A stretch of 64,000 nucleotides of DNA from JAEUJM01 sp041918615. Lineage in GTDB: Bacteria > Actinomycetota > Acidimicrobiia > Acidimicrobiales > DATDAH01. Location: contig JAYRVH010000081.1 of assembly GCA_041918615.1 (NCBI GenBank), forward strand, positions 147,035 to 211,034. Reading direction: 5' to 3'. Positions 35,583 through 42,879 of this stretch are shown piece by piece; within the stretch, counting starts at the first letter, position 1; each line of letters opens with the position of its first letter. The translations under genes were made by a program, and so were the position numbers. The notes below the pieces were generated by a model. That model did not search any database, was not told where the DNA came from, and was given only the letters and a program-made list of their open reading frames with translations.

Positions 35583-35834
35583 GTGAGCACCATGCGCGAC
35601 CGGGCCGAGGGCGAGCCCTGGGCGGCTCACGCCGACCGCTGCACGAGGACGCTGGTCCGCTACGGCGACCTGCTGGTCGAGGCTGCGCGTTCGCCCGCAG
35701 AGAGCGGGTGCTCGACGTGGGTTGCAGGTGCGGCGATGTGGCCATGGCTGCGGGCCGAGGCGGTCGCCCCGTACGAGGGGGAGACCGGGGTCGAGCTGGA
35801 CGGTGCCGCCTGGCCGGTGGCCGCCTCAGCCTGA
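35583..35834 (+). pseudogene. Decayed, internally deleted copy of the 33.0-kb methyltransferase
   Basis: The start reads RAEGEPWAAHADRCTRTLVRYGDLLVEAA, matching EGDHWANNADRYTKTLARFGDLLVDAA of the gene at 33034. After a frameshift near 35690 another frame gives ERVLDVGCRCGDVAMAAGRGG, matching the SAM-binding motif. The end returns to TGVELDGAAWPVAASA-stop, matching AGVELDGSAWLVTATA-stop. About 190 central residues are gone. It has the same orientation as the intact gene, with the HNH gene between them. Confidence 0.85.
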
Positions 35835-35852
35835 TCCCCTAGGTTGCTCACA

Positions 35853-35886
35853 GATATTTGACTCAATATCCACTGAGCAATATCGT
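35853..35886 (+). promoter_or_regulatory. Promoter and ArsR operator of the arsenic operon
   Basis: TTGACT (35858-35863), 17 nt, TATCGT (35881-35886), then GTG 6 nt later: a canonical promoter for a leaderless mRNA. A perfect inverted repeat GATATT (35853-35858) / AATATC (35865-35870) overlaps the -35, a good place for repression by the ArsR domain encoded by the first gene. Confidence 0.8.
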
Positions 35887-35892
35887 GAATGC

Positions 35893-36579
35893 GTGCCGGC
35901 GCCGCTGACCCTTGAGCCGCTGACCCTTGAACAGCGTGCCGAACATCACGCCGCCTTGGGCGATCCGGCCCGGCTGGCCATCGTCGACGAGCTGTGGGTG
36001 TCGGATCGGTCGCCAATCGAGCTCGGTCGCCGGCTGGGACTGGCCTCGAACCTGCTGGCCCACCACCTCGACGTGCTCGAAGGCGTGGGCCTGATCGAAC
36101 GGTCCCGGTCCAGTGGCGACGGGCGCCGGCGCTACGTGCACCTGCGGGCGGCGGGCCTCGACCGGCTGCTTCCCGACTGTGCGCGGCCTCCCGGCCCTGC
36201 GCTGTTCGTGTGCAGCGCCAACTCGGCCCGATCGCCCCTGGCGGCTGCGGTCTGGCGCCAGCGCACGGGCCGACCGGCCGCGTCGGCCGGCACGCACCCG
36301 GCTGCAACCGTGCATCCCGGGGCGGTGGCCGCGGCCCGCCGGGCCGGCCTGGACCTGCGTGGTGACCACCCTTCGGCGCTCGAGGCGATCGGCGACCCGG
36401 CCGCGTTGGTCGTGACCGTGTGCGACCGGGCCCACGAAGCGCTCGACCCGGATGACTCGTGGCTGCACTGGTCGGTGCCCGATCCCGTCCCGAGCCACTC
36501 GTCCGCCGCGTTCGACGTCACCGTGCGCGAGTTGATCGAACGCATCGACGCGCTCGTGGCCACGGGGCCGTTGCGATGA
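35893..36579 (+). CDS. ArsR repressor fused to a low-molecular-weight phosphatase/arsenate reductase-like domain
   Basis: 228 aa fusion. Residues about 10-85 form an ArsR winged helix (AEHHAALGDPARLAIVDELWVSDRSPIELGRRLGLASNLLAHHLDVLEGVGLIERSRSSGDGRRRYVHL). Residues about 100-225 form an LMW-PTP/arsenate-reductase fold with the Cx5R loop CSANSARS at about 106. The repressor part lacks the ELCVCDL cysteine motif, so arsenite sensing would need other residues. GTG 35893 is chosen from the promoter geometry (TATCGT 6 nt upstream). A CTGACCCTTGA unit is repeated in the first codons. Stop overlaps the aquaporin start (ATGA). Confidence 0.88.
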   Translation: MPAPLTLEPLTLEQRAEHHAALGDPARLAIVDELWVSDRSPIELGRRLGLASNLLAHHLDVLEGVGLIERSRSSGDGRRRYVHLRAAGLDRLLPDCARPPGPALFVCSANSARSPLAAAVWRQRTGRPAASAGTHPAATVHPGAVAAARRAGLDLRGDHPSALEAIGDPAALVVTVCDRAHEALDPDDSWLHWSVPDPVPSHSSAAFDVTVRELIERIDALVATGPLR

Positions 36580-37319
36580 ACGACGAACTGCACCTCACCG
36601 ACGCCATGCTGGCTCAGCAGGTCGAGTCCGGTACGGGCGCGCTGCGCCTCGACCTCACCCGCCGCCTCGCGGCCGAAGCTCTCGGCACCGCACTGCTGGT
36701 CATGGCGGTGGTGGGATCGGGCATCGCCGCCAGCCGCCTGTCCAGTGGCGACGTCGGCCTGCAGTTGCTCGAGAACGCGGCGGCCACCACCGGCGCCCTG
36801 ATCGGCCTGATACTCATGTTCGGCGCGGTGTCGGGCGCCCACTTCAACCCGGTGGTCAGCCTGCTCGACCGGATGCTCGGGACGACGACCACCCGCGACA
36901 CGGCCCTGTACGTCGTGGCCCAAGTGGCGGGCGGCTGCCTTGGGGCAATGCTCGCCAACGTCATGTTCGAGCTGCCCGCGGTCGAGCTGTCCACCCACGA
37001 GCGGTCGTCGGGCGCCCTCTGGCTGTCCGAGGTGGTCGCCACCGTCACCCTGTTGTTGTTGATCCAGGGCTGCGTGCGCACCGGTCGCTCCGCGGTCATC
37101 CCGTTCGCAGTGGGTGCCTGGATCGGCGGCGCCTACTGGTTCACCTCGTCGACCAGCTTCGCCAACCCCGCCGTCACGGTCTCCCGCGGCCTGTCCGACA
37201 CCTTCGCGGGTATCGCACCGTCGTCGGTACCCATGTTCGTGGCGATGCAGCTGCTCGGCGCCGTCATCGCCTTCGGGCTCGTCCGCCTCTTCTATCCGCA
37301 TGTCCACGACGCAACCTGA
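36576..37319 (+). CDS. Aquaporin/MIP-family channel of the arsenic operon
   Basis: 247 aa with six predicted membrane helices. The two pore loops read SGAHFNPVVSL (NPV instead of NPA) near 90 and SFANPAVTVSR (NPA) near 203. MIP channels in ars operons (AqpS type) let arsenite made by ArsC leave the cell, or pass methylated arsenicals. Translation is coupled to the upstream ArsR fusion (ATGA) and it precedes arsC by 28 nt, so the three genes form one operon. Confidence 0.9.
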   Translation: MNDELHLTDAMLAQQVESGTGALRLDLTRRLAAEALGTALLVMAVVGSGIAASRLSSGDVGLQLLENAAATTGALIGLILMFGAVSGAHFNPVVSLLDRMLGTTTTRDTALYVVAQVAGGCLGAMLANVMFELPAVELSTHERSSGALWLSEVVATVTLLLLIQGCVRTGRSAVIPFAVGAWIGGAYWFTSSTSFANPAVTVSRGLSDTFAGIAPSSVPMFVAMQLLGAVIAFGLVRLFYPHVHDAT

Positions 37320-37347
37320 TCCGCCCCACGGAAAGGCAACACACGCG

Positions 37348-38001
37348 ATGGCTGACATGACGATCATCGACCTGCCCCTCGACCAACAGCTGATGATGCG
37401 CAAGGTGGTCGGCCGCCTCGCGCCGGACTACGAAGGCACCTTCGGACCCGAGACCGTCGAGCGCTTCGTGGTCGACTCACTCGAGCTCCTGATACCACAG
37501 GCCAGGGTGGCCACCTATCTGCCGGTGCTGGCCGAGAAGTTCGCCAAGGAGCGCCTGCGGGCGCTGGCGCGCATCGAGGGCCCGGTGTCAGGTGTCCCCG
37601 CCGTCCTGTTCATGTGCGTGCACAACGCCGGTCGATCACAGATGGCCGCCGGGTGGCTGCGGCACCTCGCGGGTGAAGGAGTGGTGGTGTGGTCGGGTGG
37701 CTCCGAGCCCACCTCCGAGATCAACCCCGCGGTCGTGGCGGCGATGAGCGAGGTGGGCGTCGACATCAGCGAGGAGTTTCCGAAGCCCTGGACCGAAGAG
37801 ATCGTCCGCGCCGCAGACGTCGTCGTCACGATGGGCTGCGGCGACGCCTGCCCGTTGTACCCGGGCACGCGCTACGAGGATTGGGACCTCGAGGATCCGG
37901 CTGGCCAGGGCGTCGACGCGGTGCGCCCCATCCGCGACGAGATCCGCGGCCGGGTGGTGGACCTGCTGGCCTCGCTGGGCGTGGAGCCCGTCAGCGGCTG
38001 A
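37348..38001 (+). CDS. arsC: Arsenate reductase with N-terminal three-helix domain (LMW-PTP family)
   Basis: 217 aa. Residues 1-75 are a helical domain (RKVVGRLAPDYEGTFGPETVERFVVDSLELL...) found on actinobacterial arsenate reductases. The catalytic domain starts near 82 with the loop CVHNAGRSQMAAGWLR (Cys about 90). MGCGDACP near 160 supplies two further Cys, one being a candidate resolving residue of the relay, and DWDLEDPAGQ follows. It should reduce arsenate to arsenite using thioredoxin or mycothiol/mycoredoxin. GGAAAGG precedes ATG. The last 11 nt overlap the convergent arsR. Confidence 0.93.
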   Translation: MADMTIIDLPLDQQLMMRKVVGRLAPDYEGTFGPETVERFVVDSLELLIPQARVATYLPVLAEKFAKERLRALARIEGPVSGVPAVLFMCVHNAGRSQMAAGWLRHLAGEGVVVWSGGSEPTSEINPAVVAAMSEVGVDISEEFPKPWTEEIVRAADVVVTMGCGDACPLYPGTRYEDWDLEDPAGQGVDAVRPIRDEIRGRVVDLLASLGVEPVSG

Positions 38002-38341
38002 CGGCGCCGCGGACCGGTGCCAGCACGTCTCGGACCACGGCCAGGCGTTCGGGCACGATCCGGTACCAGGCCCACCTTCCCCGCTTCTCGCGGCTCAGCA
38101 GGCCGGCTTCGACCAGCATCGCGAGATGGTGCGACACGGTGGGCTGCGAGCGGCCGACGGGCTCGACCAGGTCGCACGCGCAGGCCTCGCCGGTCTCGGC
38201 CGACGCCACCATCGACAGCAGGCGCAGGCGGGCGGGGTCGCCGAGCGCCTTGAACACCCCGGCCAGCTCGGCCGCGTCGTCCTCGTCCAGCACCCCGGCG
38301 GTGACCGGTGCGCAGCACGCCTCGATCGGTTGCACCTTCAC
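37991..38341 (-). CDS. arsR: ArsR-type arsenite-responsive repressor
   Basis: 116 aa. ELAGVFKALGDPARLRLLSMVASAETGEACACDLVEPVGRSQPTVSHHLAMLVEAGLLSREKRGRWAWYRI is a classical ArsR with the CxC in the DNA-recognition region (EACACDL, equivalent to ELCVCDL) and an additional N-terminal CC (IEACCAP) as third ligand. GTG 38341 has GGAGGG 5 nt upstream and is preferred over GTG 38377. Divergent from the ArsI/ACR3 operon, with ACATCG-type operators between them. Confidence 0.92.
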   Translation of the reverse strand: MKVQPIEACCAPVTAGVLDEDDAAELAGVFKALGDPARLRLLSMVASAETGEACACDLVEPVGRSQPTVSHHLAMLVEAGLLSREKRGRWAWYRIVPERLAVVRDVLAPVRGAVSR

Positions 38342-38398
38342 CGCGCCCTCCACGTCCGACCTCCAGATCTCCGGCACCGGATTTCCCGCACCTATGTA

Positions 38399-38447
38399 TT
38401 GACATCGGTCGATGTATTGCTAGGGTGCACACATCGACGAACATCGA
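38399..38447 (+). promoter_or_regulatory. Promoter and ArsR operator for the ArsI/ACR3 operon
   Basis: TTGACA (38399-38404), 16 nt, TAGGGT (38421-38426). Between them is a perfect inverted repeat ACATCG (38402-38407) / CGATGT (38410-38415), and two more half-sites ACATCGA lie at 38431 and 38441. Repression by the divergent arsR product is the obvious reading. This operator differs from the GATATT/AATATC site of the first ars operon. Confidence 0.78.
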
Positions 38448-38467
38448 TCAGTCTACCGGAGGTTCCC

Positions 38468-38950
38468 ATGTCCCGCATCCAGCTCGCCCTGAACGTCAGC
38501 GACCTCGACGCCGCCGTCGAGTTCTACGCCAAGCTCTTCGCCACCGAACCGGCCAAGCGCAAGCCCGGCTACGCCAACTTCGCCATCGCCGACCCGCCGC
38601 TGAAGCTCGTGCTGTTCGAGGGGGCCGAAGGCGGCACCCTGAACCACCTGGGCGTCGAGACCGAGGAGGCCGCCCAGGTCGAGGCGGCCGAGGCCCGCCT
38701 GTCCGAGACCGGCCTCGAGACCACCGGCATCGACGACACGATCTGTTGCTACGCCAGCAAGGTCGAGACCTGGGTCACCGACCCCGACGGCGCCCGCTGG
38801 GAGTGGTACGTGAAGACCGGCGACGCCGACACCATCGGCGGCGAGCCCGACCCGGCGACCGGCGAGACCGTGTGCTGCGCCCCCGCCGCCGAGCCAGTGA
38901 GCGTGGGTGCGCCGACCGCCGCCGACAGCAGCGACGCCGGCTGTTGCTGA
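38468..38950 (+). CDS. arsI: ArsI/CadI-type VOC lyase
   Basis: 160 aa VOC protein. SRIQLALNVSDLDAAVEFYAKLFATEPAKRKPGYANFAIADPPLKLVLFE is typical of ArsI/CadI. The vicinal thiols required to bind trivalent organoarsenicals appear in DTICCYASKVETWVTDPDG near 97, followed by WEWYVKTGD. ArsI cleaves the C-As bond of methylarsenite in an Fe(II)/O2 reaction; the cadmium-inducible CadI name is used for the same family. A Cys-rich tail (TVCCAP...DAGCC) with two more CC pairs is added at the C-terminus. Good Shine-Dalgarno GGAGG. Confidence 0.9.
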   Translation: MSRIQLALNVSDLDAAVEFYAKLFATEPAKRKPGYANFAIADPPLKLVLFEGAEGGTLNHLGVETEEAAQVEAAEARLSETGLETTGIDDTICCYASKVETWVTDPDGARWEWYVKTGDADTIGGEPDPATGETVCCAPAAEPVSVGAPTAADSSDAGCC

Positions 38951-40059
38951 GCAGCGACGCCGCCGGTGCCCGAGGCGCCGCCGGCAGCACCGGCGGCTCC
39001 GCGGTCCCCGTCACGGCCAGGCTGTCCACGCTCGACCGGTACCTGCCGGTCTGGATCGGCCTGGCCATGGCCGCCGGGTTGTCGCTGGGCCGGTTGATCC
39101 CCGACCTGAACGACGGCCTCGAGCGCATCAAGGTCGACACGGTCTCGCTGCCGATCGCCATCGGCCTGCTGGCCATGATGTACCCGGTCCTGGCCAAGGT
39201 GCGCTACACCCACATCGGCGACGAGCTGGCCGACCGGCGCACACTGGCGCTGTCCCTGGTCCTCAACTGGCTGATCGGGCCCCTGCTGATGTTCACCCTC
39301 GCGTGGGTCTTCCTGGCCGACCTGCCCGAGCTGCGCACCGGACTCATCATCGTGGGCCTGGCCCGCTGCATCGCCATGGTCCTCATCTGGAACGACCTGG
39401 CCGACGGCAGCCGCGAGCTGGCCGCGGTGCTGGTGGCGGTGAACTCGCTGTTCCAGATCGTCATGTACTCGGTGTTGGGCTGGTTCTACCTGTCGGTTCT
39501 TCCCGGTTGGCTGGGCCTCGACACCGCGGATCTCGCGGTCTCGCTGTGGGACATCGCCAAGTCCGTGCTCATCTTCCTGGGCATCCCGCTGCTGGCAGGG
39601 TTCCTCACCCGGACGATCGGCGAGGCTCGCAAGGGCACCGAGTGGTACGAGGGAACGTTCCTGCCCCGCATCGGGCCCATCGCGCTCTACGGCCTGCTGT
39701 TCACCATCGTCGTGCTCTTCGCCCTGCAGGGCGAGCAGATCACCGGAAACCCGATCGACGTGGTCCGGGTGGCCGTGCCGCTGCTCGTCTACTTCGGGCT
39801 GATGTGGGGCGGCGCGTTCACCCTGGGCGTGCGCCTGGGCTTCCCCTACCAGCGCAACGCGTCGGTCGCCTTCACGGCCGCGGGCAACAACTTCGAGCTG
39901 GCCATCGCGGTGTCGATCGCCGTGTTCGGCGTCACGTCCGGCCAGGCGCTGGCCGGCACGATCGGTCCGCTCATCGAGGTCCCCGCGCTCGTCGCGCTGG
40001 TCTACGTGTCCCTCTGGGCCCGCCGCCGCTTCTACCCCGACGAGGTCACCGCTGGTTGA
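38944..40059 (+). CDS. acr3: ACR3-family arsenite efflux transporter
   Basis: 371 aa with about ten membrane helices. LSTLDRYLPVWIGLAMAAGLSLGRLIP, MYPVLAKVRYTHIGDEL, LNWLIGPLLMFTLAW, the conserved Cys in GLARCIAMVLIWNDLADG, and RNASVAFTAAGNNFELAIAVSIAVFG identify ACR3 (BASS superfamily), which exports arsenite by proton antiport. The only in-frame start near the 5' end is TTG 38944, overlapping the arsI stop by 7 nt; the first ~25 residues are not part of the conserved fold, so the true start is uncertain. Confidence 0.93.
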   Translation: MLSSDAAGARGAAGSTGGSAVPVTARLSTLDRYLPVWIGLAMAAGLSLGRLIPDLNDGLERIKVDTVSLPIAIGLLAMMYPVLAKVRYTHIGDELADRRTLALSLVLNWLIGPLLMFTLAWVFLADLPELRTGLIIVGLARCIAMVLIWNDLADGSRELAAVLVAVNSLFQIVMYSVLGWFYLSVLPGWLGLDTADLAVSLWDIAKSVLIFLGIPLLAGFLTRTIGEARKGTEWYEGTFLPRIGPIALYGLLFTIVVLFALQGEQITGNPIDVVRVAVPLLVYFGLMWGGAFTLGVRLGFPYQRNASVAFTAAGNNFELAIAVSIAVFGVTSGQALAGTIGPLIEVPALVALVYVSLWARRRFYPDEVTAG

Positions 40060-40077
40060 CCAGTTCAGCCCGGGGGC

Positions 40078-40428
40078 TCAGTACCCGAGTTGTTCGAGGC
40101 GATGCGCCCCGGCCGCGCCGATGGCGGGCAGGTCGGCGGCCATGGTGTCCCAGAGCACGGACGGGTCGGTACCGGGGTAGTTGTGGCCGTAGAAGTCGCG
40201 CATGCGAATGACCAGTGGCCACCGGCTGTAGTCCGTCCGATCCAGCTCGGCGCCGTCCTGAGCCGCGATCTGCTTGGCCGCTTCCCCGACCTCGAGACAG
40301 ATGTTCCTGGCCGCCCGCTGCAGCAGCTCGTCGTCATCGAACGCACGCCGGCCTCGGGCTACGAGCTCGCTCGCGGAACGGCTCGCCGCGACGATCTGCT
40401 CGTACCAGGGTGCGGGAGACCGGCTCAA
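40078..40428 (-). CDS. HEPN toxin (HepT/DUF86-like)
   Basis: 116 aa helical protein: YEQIVAASRSASELVARGRRAFDDDELLQRAARNICLEVGEAAKQIAAQDGAEL, then RMRDFYGHNYPGTDPSVLWDTMAADLPAI. The RxxxxH-type RNase motif is present as R-D-F-Y-G-H-N-Y. HepT toxins cleave RNA and are silenced by AMPylation from MntA. Its ATG overlaps the stop of the nucleotidyltransferase gene (ATGA, 40425-40428). Confidence 0.9.
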   Translation of the reverse strand: MSRSPAPWYEQIVAASRSASELVARGRRAFDDDELLQRAARNICLEVGEAAKQIAAQDGAELDRTDYSRWPLVIRMRDFYGHNYPGTDPSVLWDTMAADLPAIGAAGAHRLEQLGY

Positions 40429-40871
40429 AGGGGTTGTGCATCCGACGCCATGGCGTCGACCCCGCGGGTGCCTCGGGTGATGATCTCAACCGGTGCCCCG
40501 AGGAGCGCCTCCAGCTCCATCTCGGCGGCCATCACGTCGAGCACCGTGCACCCGGGCCCGGCCGTGGCCACCAGGTCGACGTCCGACCCCGGACCCGCCT
40601 CGCCCCGGGCCACAGATCCGAAGACCTGCAGCTCGTCCAACCCGTGGCGGCGAGCCACCCGTCGGATGGCGCCCCGTGCACGGCGAAGCTCGTCGAGTGA
40701 CGGCGGGGTGTCGGAAGGGTCGAGCAACCGGCGGAGCTCGTCGATGTCGTAGCGCCGATGGCCCCCCGCAGTGTGATCGCACGGCACCCGACCACCGCGC
40801 GCCCACTTCTGCAGTGTCGAAGTCGACACTCCCAGCGCCGTGGCGGCCTCTGATGCCCTTGATCGGCGCAT
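40425..40871 (-). CDS. MNT-type nucleotidyltransferase antitoxin with N-terminal excisionase/MerR-like DNA-binding domain
   Basis: 148 aa. Residues 5-52 are a helix-turn-helix of the excisionase/MerR type (SEAATALGVSTSTLQKWARGGRVPCDHTAGGHRRYDIDELRRLLD). Residues 65-148 are a minimal nucleotidyltransferase with VFGSVARGEAGPGSDVDLVA (GS and DxD). The DNA-binding domain probably provides autoregulation that usual MntA proteins lack. TACGCT is 6 nt upstream of ATG (plus-strand 40878-40883), so the operon is leaderless. Coupled to HepT. Confidence 0.92.
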   Translation of the reverse strand: MRRSRASEAATALGVSTSTLQKWARGGRVPCDHTAGGHRRYDIDELRRLLDPSDTPPSLDELRRARGAIRRVARRHGLDELQVFGSVARGEAGPGSDVDLVATAGPGCTVLDVMAAEMELEALLGAPVEIITRGTRGVDAMASDAQPL

Positions 40872-40944
40872 GAGCCAAGCGTACTGAATTTACCGAATCA
40901 CCTGCAGGCCGGATCGTGACGGGTCGTTCTGGCAGGCTGGGACC

Positions 40945-41757
40945 GTGGCCGACGACGTCGAGGTGCTGCAGGGCGGCGTGGGCAACGCGGGCGCGGTGGT
41001 GCGGATGGGCGTCCATGTGCTGCGGCCCACGAACCCGCACACCACGGCGATCCATCGGCTGCTCGCACACCTCCACGACGCGGGGTTCGACGAGGCGCCC
41101 CGGGTCGTGGCCGTCGAGTCCGACGGCCGAGAGCGGCTCGACTTCATCGCGGGCCGGGTCCCCTTGGTGCCGTTCCCCGCCTGGTCGCAGACCGACGCGG
41201 CGCTGGCCTCGACCGGTGCCCTGCTGCGCCGGTTCCACGACGCCACCGTGGGGTTCGACCCAGGGCCCATCGAGACGTGGAGCGCCGAGATGGTCGACCC
41301 GTCGCCCGGTGACGATGCGGTGCTCTGCCACAACGACGTCTGCCCGGAGAACGTGGTGTACCGCGATGGCGGCGCCGTGGCCCTGCTGGACTTCGACTTC
41401 GCCGCCCCCGGCCGACGGGTCTGGGACCTGGCCGCGCTGGCCAGGATGTGCGTGCCGATCGACACCGACGAGGACGCCGCCCGCACCGGCCGGTCGGGCC
41501 TCGACCCCTTCGGGCGCCTGGCCGTGGCCGCCGACGCCTATGGGCTCGACCCGGCCGGTCGGACCGGCCTGCTCGACGCGCTCACCTGGCAGGTCGACAC
41601 GGCGGGGGCCTTCGTGCGTCGCCGCATCGAGGCCGGTGAGGCGGCCTTCATCGCCATGTGGGAGGCCATGGGCGGCCAGGAGCGCTACGACCGGCGCCGT
41701 CGCTGGTTCCACGCCGAGCGGGGACGCTTCGCCGACGCGCTGGACGTCGGCCCGTAG
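40945..41757 (+). CDS. Aminoglycoside phosphotransferase (APH)-family kinase-like protein
   Basis: 270 aa. The catalytic loop LCHNDVCPENVVY near 130 (H-x-D-x-x-x-x-N) and the DFD-type metal motif ALLDFDFAAPGRRVWDLAAL near 150 define the APH/choline-kinase fold. The N-terminal nucleotide-binding lobe is short (VEVLQGGVGNAGAVVRMG), so the substrate may be a metabolite, not an antibiotic. GTG start. Divergent from the MNT/HepT operon. Confidence 0.88.
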   Translation: MADDVEVLQGGVGNAGAVVRMGVHVLRPTNPHTTAIHRLLAHLHDAGFDEAPRVVAVESDGRERLDFIAGRVPLVPFPAWSQTDAALASTGALLRRFHDATVGFDPGPIETWSAEMVDPSPGDDAVLCHNDVCPENVVYRDGGAVALLDFDFAAPGRRVWDLAALARMCVPIDTDEDAARTGRSGLDPFGRLAVAADAYGLDPAGRTGLLDALTWQVDTAGAFVRRRIEAGEAAFIAMWEAMGGQERYDRRRRWFHAERGRFADALDVGP

Positions 41758-41806
41758 CCCGGGGTGGGCCGGCAGGGTCGCTGCCCGACCGCGGCCGCGG
41801 GCGGGC

Positions 41807-42322
41807 TCAGCGGTACAGGCGCCGGGCCTGCTCGATCCGGTCGGCCACCTCACGGCGCAGCACCGCCGGCGCGAGCACCTCGACGTGGGGGCTGAGGGCC
41901 AGCACGTCGATGACGGCGGCGTCGAACGTGTCGATGCGGAAGGTGGCCTCGACCCGACCCTGCTCGTCGGGCGGCACCGCCCGACGGACCCGGAGGGGCT
42001 GGAGCCGCCCGAGAACCGCCGCCAGGCGACGGCCCTCTGGTGAGATGCGGACCGCGGCACGACGCGAGCGGTCCGACGGCGATCGCCTGCCCCGGGCGGG
42101 TGGGGGAGCGGTGAGCTCGGGCCGGTAGCCGTCGACCAGATGGAACCCGCCGCCCCGGCCCCGGGTGGCGTAGACGGGCACCCCGGCGCCGGACAGCTCG
42201 TCGAGGTCGCGCAGCACGGTGCGCTCGCACACCTCGAGCTCGCCGGCCAGTTCGGCGGCGGTCATGCGGCCGCGCTCCTGCAAGAGCAGCATCAGGGTGA
42301 CCAGTCGTCCGGCGCGCACCAC
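41807..42322 (-). CDS. Short WYL-type helix-turn-helix transcriptional regulator
   Basis: 171 aa. HTH_11/DeoR-like N-terminus (RLVTLMLLLQERGRMTAAELAGELEVCERTVLRDLDELSGAGVPVYATRGRGGGFHLVDGYR), then a compact C-terminal region (VEATFRIDTFDAAVIDVLALSPHVEVLAPAVLRREVADRIEQARRLY) that matches the end of WYL-domain regulators. The central WYL ligand-binding part is largely absent compared with the usual 230-330 aa. Divergent from the DUF gene at 42435, with a perfect inverted repeat between them. Confidence 0.85.
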   Translation of the reverse strand: MVRAGRLVTLMLLLQERGRMTAAELAGELEVCERTVLRDLDELSGAGVPVYATRGRGGGFHLVDGYRPELTAPPPARGRRSPSDRSRRAAVRISPEGRRLAAVLGRLQPLRVRRAVPPDEQGRVEATFRIDTFDAAVIDVLALSPHVEVLAPAVLRREVADRIEQARRLYR

Positions 42323-42349
42323 GCCAGTCTGGCAATTGCCGCTGAATCA

Positions 42350-42364
42350 TGACAAGAGATGTCA
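42350..42364. promoter_or_regulatory. Inverted repeat TGACA-N5-TGTCA between the WYL regulator and its divergent neighbour
   Basis: TGACA (42350-42354), AGAGA, TGTCA (42360-42364) is a perfect 5-bp inverted repeat in the 112-nt divergent intergenic region, a likely operator for the WYL protein. Confidence 0.6.
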
Positions 42365-42434
42365 GTTTTGCTCGGGTAGGTTCTCCGCACGGGTGTCGAT
42401 CACGGCACCGCCGCACCGACGAGAGGATCGAGAC

Positions 42435-42854
42435 ATGGCCGACAGCGAGGTCGAGGGCGCCGGGACGGCAGAGGATCCGTGGATCCTTCTCACCCCACCG
42501 GGCAAGTCCGAGTTCGAGGTGTACCGCGCCCCCGAGGCCGACCCGCCGGCGCTGGTGGTGCAGGTGGGCTCGACCCAGTTGCGCTACCACCTCCGCTGCA
42601 TCGACGACCTGCACGCCATGCTGGTCGAGGCGGGCGACTGGGTGCCGCTCGGCAACGCCGACGAGCAGAAGGAGGCCGCTCCCGGCACCGTCGAGGCGTG
42701 GGGCCGATCGGACGACAACCCCGTCGGCGGCTGGTACGGGTTGAAGAAGGGCCTGCGGGGCCGGTTCGGCAACTACGTGCCGCCCGTGCTCGAGGCCCTG
42801 GGCCTCGCCGAGGTCACCCACGACGCCCGCAACAACACCATGCGGGCAATCTGA
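42435..42854 (+). CDS. Hypothetical protein paired with WYL regulator (DUF6855-like)
   Basis: 139 aa, compact alpha/beta. EDPWILLTPPGKSEFEVYRAPEADPPALVVQVGSTQLRYHLRCIDDLHAMLVEAGDWVPLGNADEQKEAAPGTVEAWGRSDDNPVGGWYGLKKGLRGRFGNYVPPVLEALGLAEV; the G-W-Y-G-x-x-x-G-x-R-G-R-F-x-x-Y-V motif is distinctive. I recognise this as a family recurrently divergent from WYL/YafY regulators, function unknown. No signal peptide or membrane segment. Confidence 0.8.
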   Translation: MADSEVEGAGTAEDPWILLTPPGKSEFEVYRAPEADPPALVVQVGSTQLRYHLRCIDDLHAMLVEAGDWVPLGNADEQKEAAPGTVEAWGRSDDNPVGGWYGLKKGLRGRFGNYVPPVLEALGLAEVTHDARNNTMRAI

Positions 42855-42861
42855 GCGCGAG

Positions 42862-42879
42862 CCCCGAGGCGTGCCGGGG
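42862..42879. terminator. Short hairpin between convergent genes
   Basis: CCCCG (42862-42866) / CGGGG (42875-42879) with an 8-nt loop lies between the stops at 42854 and 42880; weak but suitably placed for both genes. Confidence 0.4.
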
